Of a DNA stretch of 64,000 nt, positions 44,701 through 57,113 are shown piece after piece (the stretch's first letter is position 1; each line of letters opens with the position of its first letter). The translations under genes and the position numbers were made by a program. Source of the DNA: Terebella lapidaria (Eukaryota; Annelida; Polychaeta; Terebellida; Terebellidae); the NCBI GenBank assembly GCA_949152475.1, contig OX424563.1, positions 40,806,120 through 40,870,119 on the forward strand, read 5' to 3'. The notes beneath the pieces are model-generated. The model searched no databases. It was not told where the DNA came from and worked only from the letters and a program-made list of their open reading frames with translations.

Positions 44701-45631
44701 ATGCGACGCTCCATCGTACAATGGACTAGCGATGCTCCACCGTAAGATGGACATGCGACGCTCCATCGTACAATGGACTAGCGATGCTCCACCGTAAGAT
44801 GGACATGTGACGCTCCACCGTACGATGGACATGCGACGCTCCTTCGTACGATGGACATGGGACGCTCCACCGTACGATGGACATGCGATGCTCCACCATA
44901 CGATGGACATGTGATGCTCCACCGTACGATGGACATCTGACGCTCCACCATACGATGGACTCCATCGTACGATGGACTAGCGACGCTCCATCGTAAGATG
45001 GACATGCGACGCTCCACGTACATGTGATGCTCCACCGTACGATGGACATCCGACGCTCCACTGTATGATGGACATGCAATGCACCACCGTATGATGGACA
45101 TGCGAGACTCCACCGTACGATGGACATGTGACAATCCACCGTACGATGGACATCTGACGCTCCTCCGTACGATGGACAAGCGACGCTCCACTGTACGATG
45201 GACATGTGACGCTCCACCGTACGATGGACATGCGACGCTCCATCGTACGATGAACTAGCGACACTCCACCGTAAGATGGACATGCGATGCTCCACCGTAC
45301 GATGGACATCTGACGCTCCTCCGTACGATGGACAAGCGACGCTCCACTGTACGATGGACATGTGATGCTCCACCGTACGATGGACATGCGACGCTCCATC
45401 GTACGATGGACATGCGACGCTCCACCGTACAATGGACATGCGACGCTCCATCGCAGGATGGACATGCGACGCTCCACCGTAAGAAGGACATGCGATGCTC
45501 CACCGTACGATGGACATGCGACGCTCCATCGTACGATGGACATGTGACGCTCCACCGTACGATGGACATGCGACGCTCCACTGTATGATGGACATGCGAT
45601 GCTTTACTGTACAATGGACACGTTACGCTCA

Positions 45632-48600
45632 ACCGTAAGATGGACATGCGATGCTCCACAGTACGATGGACATGGGACGCTCCATCATACGATGGACATG
45701 TGACGCTCCACCGTACGATGGACATGCGACGCTCCACTGTATGATGGACATGCGATGCTTTACTGTACAATGGACACGTTACGCTCAACCGTAAGATGGA
45801 CATGCGATGCTCCACAGTACGATGGACATGGGACGCTCCATCATACGATCGACATGTGACGCTCCACCGTACGATGGACATCTGACGCTCCACCGTGCGA
45901 TGGACATGCTATGCTCCACCGCACGATGGACATGTGATGCTCCACCGTACGATGGACATGGGACGCTCCACCATATAATGGACATGTGACGCTCCACCGT
46001 ACGATGGACATGTGACGCTCCACCGAATGATGGACATGCGAGGCTCCACCATAAGATGGACATGTGACGCTCCACCGTACGATGGACATGGGACGCTCCA
46101 CCGAATGATGGACATGCGAGGCTCCACCGTAAGATGGACATGTGACGCTCCACCGTACGATGGACATGCGACGCTCCACCGTACGATGGACATGTGACGC
46201 TCCACCGTACGATGGACATGCGACGCTCCACCGTACGATGGACATGTGACGCTCCACCATACGATGGACATCTGACGCTCCACCGTACGATGGACATGCT
46301 ATGCTCCACCGTATGATGGACATGTGACGCTCCACCGTACGATGGACATGGGACGCTGCACCGTACGATGGACATGCGACGCTCCATCGTACGATGGACA
46401 TGGGATGCTCCACCGTACGATGGACATGCGACGCTCCACTGTACAATGGACATGTGACGCTCGACCGTATGATGGACATGCAAGGCTCCACTGTACAATG
46501 GACATGTGACGCTCGACCATATGATGGACATGCAAGGCTCCACTGTACAATGGACATGTGACGCTCCACTGTACAATGGACATGGGACGCTCCACCGAAT
46601 GATGGACATGCGAGGCTCCACCATAAGATGGACATGTGACGCTCCACCGTACGATGGATATGCGACGCTCCACCGTACGATGGACATGTGACGATCCACC
46701 GAAGGATGGACATGCGAGGCTCCACTGTAAGATGGACATGTTACGCTCCACCGTACGATGGACATGGGATGCTCCACCGTATGATGGACATGTGACACTC
46801 CACTGTACGATGGATATGCGATGCACCACCGTACGATGGACATGTGATGTTCCACCGTACGATGGACATCTGACGCTCCACCGTAGGATGGACATGTGAC
46901 GCTCCACCGTACGATGGACATGTGACGCTCCACCGTACGATGGACATGGGATGCTCCATCGTACGATGGACATGTGACGCTCCACCGTACGATGGACATG
47001 GGATGCTCCACCATACGATGGACATGTGACGCTCCACCGTACGATGGACATGCGATGCTCCACCGTAAGATGGACATGAGACGCTCCACTGTACGATGGA
47101 CATGCGACGCTCCATCGTACAATGGACTAGCGATGCTCCACCGTAAGATGGACATGCGACGCTCCATCGTACAATGGACTAGCGATGCTCCACCGTAAGA
47201 TGGACATGTGACGCTCCACCGTACGATGGACATGCGACGCTCCTTCGTACGATGGACATGGGACGCTCCACCGTACGATGGACATGCGATGCTCCACCGT
47301 ACGATGGACATGTGAAGCTCCACCGTACGATGGACATGGGACGCTCCAATGTACGATGGACATGTGACGCTTCACTGTACGATGGACATGCGATGCTCCA
47401 CTGTACGATGAACATGTGACGCTCCACCGTATGATGAACATGTGACGCTCCACCGTACGATGGACATGCGAGGCTCCACCGTACGATGAACATGGGTGCT
47501 CCATCGTACGATGGACATGCGACGCTCCACCGTACGATGGACTAGCGAAGCTCCACCGTAAGATGGACATGCGACGCTCCATCGTACGATGGACACGGGA
47601 CGCTCCACCGTACGATGGACCTCTGACGCCCACCGTACGATGGACATGCTATGCTCCACCGTACGATGGACATGTGACGCTCCACCGTACGATGGACATG
47701 GGACGCTCCAATGTACGATGGACATGCGATGCTCCACTGTACGATGAACATGGGATGCTCCACCGTATAATGGACATGTGACGCTCCACCGTACGATGGA
47801 CATGGGATGCTCCATCGTACGATGGACATGTGACGCTCCACCCATCGATGGACATGCTATGCTCCACTGTACGATGGACATGTGACGCTCCACCGTACGA
47901 TGGACATGGGACGCTGCACCGTACGATGGACATGCGACGCTCCATCGTACGATGGACATGGGATGCTCCACCGTACGATGGACATGCGACGCTCCACTGT
48001 ACAATGGACATGTGACGCTCGACCGTATGATGGACATGCAAGGCTCCACTGTACAATGGACATGTGACGCTCCACTGTACGATGGACATGTGACGATCCA
48101 CCGAAGGATGGACATGCGAGGCTCCACTGTAAGATGGACATGTTACGCTCCACCGTACGATGGACATGGGATGCTCCACCGTATGATGGACATGTGACAC
48201 TCCACTGTACGATGGATATGCGATGCACCACCGTACGATGGACATGTGATGTTCCACCGTACGATGAACATCTGACGCTCCACCGTACGATGGACATGGG
48301 ATGCTCCACCGTACGATGGACATGCGACGCTCCACTGTACAATGGACATGTGACGCTCGACCGTATGATGGACATGCAAGGCTCCACTGTACAATGGACA
48401 TGTGACGCTCCACTGTACAATGGACATGGGACGCTCCACCGAATGATGGACATGCGAGGCTCCACCATAAGATGGACATGTGACGCTCCACCGTACGATG
48501 GATATGCGACGCTCCACCGTACGATGGACATGTGACGATCCACCGAAGGATGGACATGCGAGGCTCCACTGTAAGATGGACATGTTACGCTCCACCGTAC

Positions 48601-49373
48601 GATGGACATGGGATGCTCCACCGTATGATGGACATGTGACACTCCACTGTACGATGGATATGCGATGCACCACCGTACGATGGACATGTGATGTTCCACC
48701 GTACGATGGACATCTGACGCTCCACCGTAGGATGGACATGTGACGCTCCACCGTACGATGGACATGTGACGCTCCACCGTACGATGGACATGGGATGCTC
48801 CATCGTACGATGGACATGTGACGCTCCACCGTACGATGGACATGTGACGCTCCACCGTACGATGGACATGGGATGCTCCACCGTACGATGGACATGTGAC
48901 GCTCCACCGTACGATGGACATGGGACGCTCCACCGTACGATGGACATGGGACGCTCCACCGTACGATGGACATGTGACGCTCCACCGTAAGATGGACATG
49001 AGACGCTCCACTGTACGATGGACATGCGACGCTCCATCGTACCACGGACTAGCGATGCTCCACCGTAAGACGGACATGTGACGCTCCACCGTACGATGGA
49101 CATGCGACGCTCCTTCGTACGATGGACATGGGACGCTCCACCGTACGATCGACATGCGATGCTCCACCGTAAGATGGACATGTGACGCTCCACCGTACGA
49201 TGGACATGCGACGCTCCTTCGTACGATGGACATGGGACGCTACACCGTACGATCGACATGCGACGCTCCTTCATACGATGGACATGGGACGCTCCACCGT
49301 ACGATCGACATGCGATGCTCCATCATACGATGGACATGTGATGCTCCACCGTACGATGGACATGCGATGCTCC
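45632..49373. repeat. 3.74-kb tandem duplication, copy 1
   Basis: Adjoins its own copy at 49374. The offset is exactly 3742 bp (144 monomers less 2 bases) from 45632 to about 48310. It then changes to 3775 and 3801 bp where the second copy gained three monomers in total and lost 19 bases. The junction is sharp: AACCGTAAGATGG at 45631 and ACCGTAAGATGG at 49374 start the same sequence, preceded by different units. Confidence 0.88.
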
Positions 49374-52300
49374 ACCGTAAGATGGACATGCGATGCTCCA
49401 CAGTACGATGGACATGGGACGCTCCATCATACGATGGACATGTGACGCTCCACCGTACGATGGACATGCGACGCTCCACTGTATGATGGACATGCGATGC
49501 TTTACTGTACAATGGACACGTTACGCTCAACCGTAAGATGGACATGCGATGCTCCACAGTACGATGGACATGGGACGCTCCATCATACGATCGACATGTG
49601 ACGCTCCACCGTACGATGGACATCTGACGCTCCACCGTGCGATGGACATGCTATGCTCCACCGCACGATGGACATGTGATGCTCCACCGTACGATGGACA
49701 TGGGACGCTCCACCATATAATGGACATGTGACGCTCCACCGTACGATGGACATGTGACGCTCCACCGAATGATGGACATGCGAGGCTCCACCATAAGATG
49801 GACATGTGACGCTCCACCGTACGATGGACATGGGACGCTCCACCGAATGATGGACATGCGAGGCTCCACCGTAAGATGGACATGTGACGCTCCACCGTAC
49901 GATGGACATGCGACGCTCCACCGTACGATGGACATGTGACGCTCCACCGTACGATGGACATGCGACGCTCCACCGTACGATGGACATGTGACGCTCCACC
50001 ATACGATGGACATCTGACGCTCCACCGTACGATGGACATGCTATGCTCCACCGTATGATGGACATGTGACGCTCCACCGTACGATGGACATGGGACGCTG
50101 CACCGTACGATGGACATGCGACGCTCCATCGTACGATGGACATGGGATGCTCCACCGTACGATGGACATGCGACGCTCCACTGTACAATGGACATGTGAC
50201 GCTCGACCGTATGATGGACATGCAAGGCTCCACTGTACAATGGACATGTGACGCTCGACCATATGATGGACATGCAAGGCTCCACTGTACAATGGACATG
50301 TGACGCTCCACTGTACAATGGACATGGGACGCTCCACCGAATGATGGACATGCGAGGCTCCACCATAAGATGGACATGTGACGCTCCACCGTACGATGGA
50401 TATGCGACGCTCCACCGTACGATGGACATGTGACGATCCACCGAAGGATGGACATGCGAGGCTCCACTGTAAGATGGACATGTTACGCTCCACCGTACGA
50501 TGGACATGGGATGCTCCACCGTATGATGGACATGTGACACTCCACTGTACGATGGATATGCGATGCACCACCGTACGATGGACATGTGATGTTCCACCGT
50601 ACGATGGACATCTGACGCTCCACCGTAGGATGGACATGTGACGCTCCACCGTACGATGGACATGTGACGCTCCACCGTACGATGGACATGGGATGCTCCA
50701 TCGTACGATGGACATGTGACGCTCCACCGTACGATGGACATGGGATGCTCCACCATACGATGGACATGTGACGCTCCACCGTACGATGGACATGCGATGC
50801 TCCACCGTAAGATGGACATGAGACGCTCCACTGTACGATGGACATGCGACGCTCCATCGTACAATGGACTAGCGATGCTCCACCGTAAGATGGACATGCG
50901 ACGCTCCATCGTACAATGGACTAGCGATGCTCCACCGTAAGATGGACATGTGACGCTCCACCGTACGATGGACATGCGACGCTCCTTCGTACGATGGACA
51001 TGGGACGCTCCACCGTACGATGGACATGCGATGCTCCACCGTACGATGGACATGTGAAGCTCCACCGTACGATGGACATGGGACGCTCCAATGTACGATG
51101 GACATGTGACGCTTCACTGTACGATGGACATGCGATGCTCCACTGTACGATGAACATGTGACGCTCCACCGTATGATGAACATGTGACGCTCCACCGTAC
51201 GATGGACATGCGAGGCTCCACCGTACGATGAACATGGGTGCTCCATCGTACGATGGACATGCGACGCTCCACCGTACGATGGACTAGCGAAGCTCCACCG
51301 TAAGATGGACATGCGACGCTCCATCGTACGATGGACACGGGACGCTCCACCGTACGATGGACCTCTGACGCCCACCGTACGATGGACATGCTATGCTCCA
51401 CCGTACGATGGACATGTGACGCTCCACCGTACGATGGACATGGGACGCTCCAATGTACGATGGACATGCGATGCTCCACTGTACGATGAACATGGGATGC
51501 TCCACCGTATAATGGACATGTGACGCTCCACCGTACGATGGACATGGGATGCTCCATCGTACGATGGACATGTGACGCTCCACCCATCGATGGACATGCT
51601 ATGCTCCACTGTACGATGGACATGTGACGCTCCACCGTACGATGGACATGGGACGCTGCACCGTACGATGGACATGCGACGCTCCATCGTACGATGGACA
51701 TGGGATGCTCCACCGTACGATGGACATGCGACGCTCCACTGTACAATGGACATGTGACGCTCGACCGTATGATGGACATGCAAGGCTCCACTGTACAATG
51801 GACATGTGACGCTCCACTGTACGATGGACATGTGACGATCCACCGAAGGATGGACATGCGAGGCTCCACTGTAAGATGGACATGTTACGCTCCACCGTAC
51901 GATGGACATGGGATGCTCCACCGTATGATGGACATGTGACACTCCACTGTACGATGGATATGCGATGCACCACCGTACGATGGACATGTGATGTTCCACC
52001 GTACGATGAACATCTGACGCTCCACCGTACGATGGACATGGGACGCTGCACCGTACGATGGACATGCGACGCTCCATCGTACGATGGACATGGGATGCTC
52101 CACCGTACGATGGACATGCGACGCTCCACTGTCCACCGTATGATGGACATGCAAGGCTCCACTGTACAATGGACATGTGACGCTCCACTGTACAATGGAC
52201 ATGGGACGCTCCACCGAATGATGGACATGCGAGGCTCCACCATAAGATGGACATGTGACGCTCCACCGTACGATGGATATGCGACGCTCCACCGTACGAT

Positions 52301-53180
52301 GGACATGTGACGATCCACCGAAGGATGGACATGCGAGGCTCCACTGTAAGATGGACATGTTACGCTCCACCGTACGATGGACATGGGATGCTCCACCGTA
52401 TGATGGACATGTGACACTCCACTGTACGATGGATATGCGATGCACCACCGTACGATGGACATGTGATGTTCCACCGTACGATGGACATCTGACGCTCCAC
52501 CGTAGGATGGACATGTGACGCTCCACCGTACGATGGACATGTGACGCTCCACCGTACGATGGACATGGGATGCTCCATCGTACGATGGACATGTGACGCT
52601 CCACCGTACGATGGACATGTGACGCTCCACCGTACGATGGACATGGGATGCTCCACCGTACGATGGACATGTGACGCTCCACCGTACGATGGACATGTGA
52701 CGCTCCACCGTACGATGGACATGGGACGCTCCACCGTACGATGGACATGGGACGCTCCACCGTACGATGGACATGTGACGCTCCACCGTAAGATGGACAT
52801 GAGACGCTCCACTGTACGATGGACATGCGACGCTCCATCGTACCACGGACTAGCGATGCTCCACCGTAAGACGGACATGTGACGCTCCACCGTACGATGG
52901 ACATGCGACGCTCCTTCGTACGATGGACATGGGACGCTCCACCGTACGATCGACATGCGATGCTCCACCGTAAGATGGACATGTGACGCTCCACCGTACG
53001 ATGGACATGCGACGCTCCTTCGTACGATGGACATGGGACGCTACACCGTACGATCGACATGCGACGCTCCTTCATACGATGGACATGGGACGCTCCACCG
53101 TACGATCGACATGCGATGCTCCATCATACGATGGACATGTGATGCTCCACCGTACGATGGACATGCGATGCTCCACCGTA
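49374..53180. repeat. 3.80-kb tandem duplication, copy 2
   Basis: Copy of 45632-49379. Relative to copy 1 it has 52 extra bases near 52045, an additional monomer near 52.68 kb, and a 19-bp deletion at 52131 that leaves the scar CCACTGTCCACCGTATG. Similarity ends at 53180, where this copy reads CCGTACGATCG and copy 1 passes into the second repeat with CCGTAAGATGG. All of these features are inherited by the third copy at 57587-61393. Confidence 0.88.
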
Positions 53181-53789
53181 CGATCGACATGCGATGCTCC
53201 ACCGTAAGATGGACATGTGACGCTCCACCGTACGATGGACATGCGACGCTCCTTCGTACGATGGACATGGGACGCTCCACCGTACGATCGTCATGCGATG
53301 CTCCACCGTACGATGGACATGTGATGCTCCACCGTACGATGGACATGGGACGCTCCAATGTACGATGGACATGTGACGCTCCACTGTACGATGGACATGC
53401 GATGCTCCACTGTACGATGAACATGTGACGCTCCACCGTATGATGAACATGTGACGCTCCACCGTATGATGGACATGCGAGGCTCCACCGTACGATGAAC
53501 ATGGGTGCTCCATCGTACGATGGACATGCGACGCTCCACCGTACGATGGACTAGCGAAGCTCCACCGTAAGATGGACATGCGACGCTCCATCGTACGATG
53601 GACACGTGACGCTCCACCGTACGATGGACATGCGACGCTCCATCGTACGATGGACTAGCGAAGCTCCACCGTAAGATGGACATGTGACGCTCCACAATAC
53701 GATGGACATGCGACGCTCCACCGTACGATGGACATGCAACGCTCCACTGTACGATGGACATGCGACGCTCCACCATACGATGGACATGT

Positions 53790-54080
53790 GACGCTCCACC
53801 GTACGATGGACATCTGACGCTCTACCGTACGATGGACATGCTATGCTCCACCGTATGATGGACATGTGACGCTCCACCGTACGATGGACATGGGATGCTC
53901 CATCGAACGATGGACATGTGACGCTCCACCCATCGATGGACATGCTATTCTCCACCGTACGATGGACATGTGACGCTCCACCGTACGATGGACATGGGAC
54001 GCTCCACCGTAGGATGGACATGTGACGCTCCACCGTACGATGGACATGTGACGCTCCACCGTAAGATGGACATGAGACGC
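53790..54080. repeat. 0.3-kb local repeat, copy 1 (754-bp offset)
   Basis: Matches 54544-54834 at an offset of 754 bp, exactly 29 monomers. Both share the rare run CTCTACCG, CATCGAACGATGG, CCACCCATCGATGG and CATGCTATTCTCC in the same order. Confidence 0.75.
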
Positions 54081-54543
54081 TCCACTGTACGATGGACATG
54101 TGACGCTCCACCGTTCGATTGACATGCGACGCTCCACCGTACGATGGACATGCGACGATCCTCCGTACGATGGACATGCGACGCTCCACAGTATGATGGA
54201 CATGTGACGCTCCACCGTACGATGGACATGCGAGGCTCCACCGTAAGATGGACATGTGACGCTCCACCGTACGATGGACATGCGATGCTCCATCGTACGA
54301 TGGACATGGGATGCTCCACCGTATGATGGACATGTGACGCTCCACCGTATGATGGACATGCGATGCTCAATCGTACGATTGACATGGGATGCTCCACCGT
54401 ATGATGGACATGTGACGCTCCACCGTACGATGCACATGTGACGCTCCACGGTAAGATGGACATGCGACGCTCCACCGTACGATGGACATGCGACGCTCCA
54501 CCGTACGATGGACATGCGACGCTCCACCGTACGATGGACATGT

Positions 54544-54834
54544 GACGCTCCACCGTACGATGGACATCTGACGCTCTACCGTACGATGGACATGCTATGC
54601 TCCACCGTATGATGGACATGTGACGCTCCACCGTACGATGGACATGGGATGCTCCATCGAACGATGGACATGTGACGCTCCACCCATCGATGGACATGCT
54701 ATTCTCCACCGTACGATGGACATGTGACGCTCCACCGTACGATGGACATGGGACGCTCCACCGTAGGATGGACATGTGACGCTCCATCGTACGATGGACA
54801 TGTGACGCTCCACCGTAAGATGGACATGAGACGC
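54544..54834. repeat. 0.3-kb local repeat, copy 2 (754-bp offset)
   Basis: Counterpart of 53790-54080. Because both lie in the 8213-bp duplicated region, the pair occurs again at about 62003-62293 and 62757-63047. Confidence 0.75.
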
Positions 54835-55265
54835 TCCACTGTACGATGGACATGCGACGCTCCATCGTACAATGGACTAGCGATGCTCCACCGTAAGATG
54901 GACATGTGACGCTCCACCGTACGATGGACATGCGACGCTCCTTCGTACGATGGACATGGGACGCTCCACCGTACGATCGACATGCGATGCTCCACCGTAC
55001 GATGGACATGTGATGCTCCACCGTACGATCGACATGCGATGCTCCACCGTACGATGGACATGTGATGCTCCACCGTACGATGGACATGGGACGCTCCAAT
55101 GTACGATGGACATGTGACGCTCCACTGTACGATGGACATGCGATGCTCCACTGTACGATGAACATGGGATGCTCCACCGTATGATGGACATATGACGCTC
55201 CACCGTACGATGGACATGGGATGCTCCATCGTACGATGGACATGTGACGCTCCACCGTACGATGG

Positions 55266-55936
55266 ACATGCGACGCTCCTTCGTACGATGGACATGGGAC
55301 GCTCCACCGTACGATCGACATGCGATGCTCCACCGTAAGATGGACATGTGACGCTCCACCGTACGATGGACATGTGACGCTCCTTCGTACGATGGACATG
55401 GGATGCTCCACCGTACGATCGACATGCGACGCTCCTTCATACGATGGACATGGGACGCTCCACCGTACGATCGACATGCGATGCTCCACCGTACGATGGA
55501 CATGTGATGCTCCACCGTACGATGGACATGGGACGCTCCACCGTACGATCGACATGCGATGCTCCACCGTAAGATGGACATGTGACGCTCCACCGTACGA
55601 TGGACATGCGACGCTCCTTCGTACGATGGACATGGGACGCTCCACCGTACGATCGACATGCGATGCTCCACCGTACGATGGACATGTGATGCTCCACCGT
55701 ACGATGGACATGGGACGCTCCAATGTACGATGGACATGTGACGCTCCACTGTACGATGGACATGCGATGCTCCACTGTACGATGAACATGTGACGCTCCA
55801 CCGTATGATGAACATGTGACGCTCCACCGTATGATGGACATGCGAGGCTCCACCGTACGATGAACATGGGTGCTCCATCGTACGATGGACATGCGACGCT
55901 CCACCGTACGATGGACTAGCGAAGCTCCACCGTAAG
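55266..55936. repeat. 671-bp tandem repeat, copy 1
   Basis: Repeated immediately at 55937-56607. The length is 26 monomers less 5 bases. It contains several GATCGACATGCGATGC units, GAACATGGGTGCTCC and the GACTAGCGAAGCTCC unit at its end. Small differences exist between the copies, for example GATCGACATGCG near 55315 against GATCGATATGCG near 55986. Confidence 0.88.
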
Positions 55937-56607
55937 ACATGCGACGCTCCTTCGTACGATGGACATGGGACGCTCCACCGTACGATCGATATGCGATGCT
56001 CCACCGTAAGATGGACATGTGACGCTCCACCGTACGATGGACATGTGACGCTCCTTCGTACGATGGACATGGGATGCTCCACCGTACGATCGACATGCGA
56101 CGCTCCTTCATACGATGGACATGGGACGCTCCACCGTACGATCGACATGCGATGCTCCACCGTACGATGGACATGTGATGCTCCACCGTACGATGGACAT
56201 GGGACGCTCCACCGTACGATCGACATGCGATGCTCCACCGTAAGATGGACATGTGACGCTCCACCGTACGATGGACATGCGACGCTCCTTCGTACGATGG
56301 ACATGGGACGCTCCACCGTACGATCGACATGCGATGCTCCACCGTACGATGGACATGTGATGCTCCACCGTACGATGGACATGGGACGCTCCAATGTACG
56401 ATGGACATGTGACGCTCCACTGTACGATGGACATGCGATGCTCCACTGTACGATGAACATGTGACGCTCCACCGTATGATGAACATGTGACGCTCCACCG
56501 TATGATGGACATGCGAGGCTCCACCGTACGATGAACATGGGTGCTCCATCGTACGATGGACATGCGACGCTCCACCGTACGATGGACTAGCGAAGCTCCA
56601 CCGTAAG
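55937..56607. repeat. 671-bp tandem repeat, copy 2
   Basis: Copy of 55266-55936. The join at 55936/55937 reads GTAAGACATGCGACG, a fused monomer lacking the TGGA that normally follows GTAAGA (as in GTAAGATGGACATGCG), so the breakpoint itself is visible. Confidence 0.88.
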
Positions 56608-57113
56608 ATGGACATGCGACGCTCCATCGTACGATGGACACGTGACGCTCCACCGTATGATGGACCTCTGACGCCCACCGTACGATGGACATGCTATGCT
56701 CCACCGTACGATGGACATGTGACGCTCCACCGTACGATGGACATGGGACGCTCCAATGTACGATTTACATGCGACGCTCCACTGTACGATGGACATGCGA
56801 TGCTCCACTGAACGATGGACATGGGATGCTCCACCGTATATCGGACATGTGATGCTCCACCGTACGATGGACATGGGAGGCTCCATGGTACGATGGACAT
56901 GTGACGCTCCACCCATCGATGGACATGCTATGCTCCACCGTACGATGGACATGTGACGCTCCAACGTACGATGGACATGGGACGCTCCACTGTAGGATGG
57001 ACATGTGACGCTCCACCGTACGATGGACATGTGACGCTCCACCGTAAGATGGACATGAGACGCTCCACTGTACGATGGACATGCGACGCTCCATCGTACA
57101 ATGTACTAGCGAT

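Larger units (their letters stand above)
1..45040. repeat. Domain marked by 13 copies of a truncated landmark monomer
   Basis: A shortened unit, TCCACGTACATGTGATGC, starts at about 221, 2279, 3999, 10424, 14221, 17226, 19294, 23636, 27566 (slightly altered), 30247, 33634, 40160 and 45013. Each copy sits inside a similar block of several hundred bases that also carries the rare variants CTCCGTACGATGGACAAGCG and CATCGCAGGATGG nearby. Spacings are about 2058, 1720, 6425, 3797, 3005, 2068, 4342, 3930, 2681, 3387, 6526 and 4853 bp, so the block is not arranged at one fixed period. The unit is absent from the remaining 19 kb. A unique deletion scar shared by 13 places means common descent by copying of the surrounding block. 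Confidence 0.85.
48901..55787. repeat. Near-identical 6.9-kb duplication, first copy
   Basis: Matches 57114-64000 at a constant offset of 8213 bp. I found no difference and no indel in the lines I compared across its whole length, including the scar at 52131 (60344 in the copy). It covers the end of the first 3.74-kb repeat, all of the second, and 2.6 kb beyond. The left edge is sharp: one base upstream the copies read GACGCTCC here and GATGCTCC there, and the units before that differ. Confidence 0.9.
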
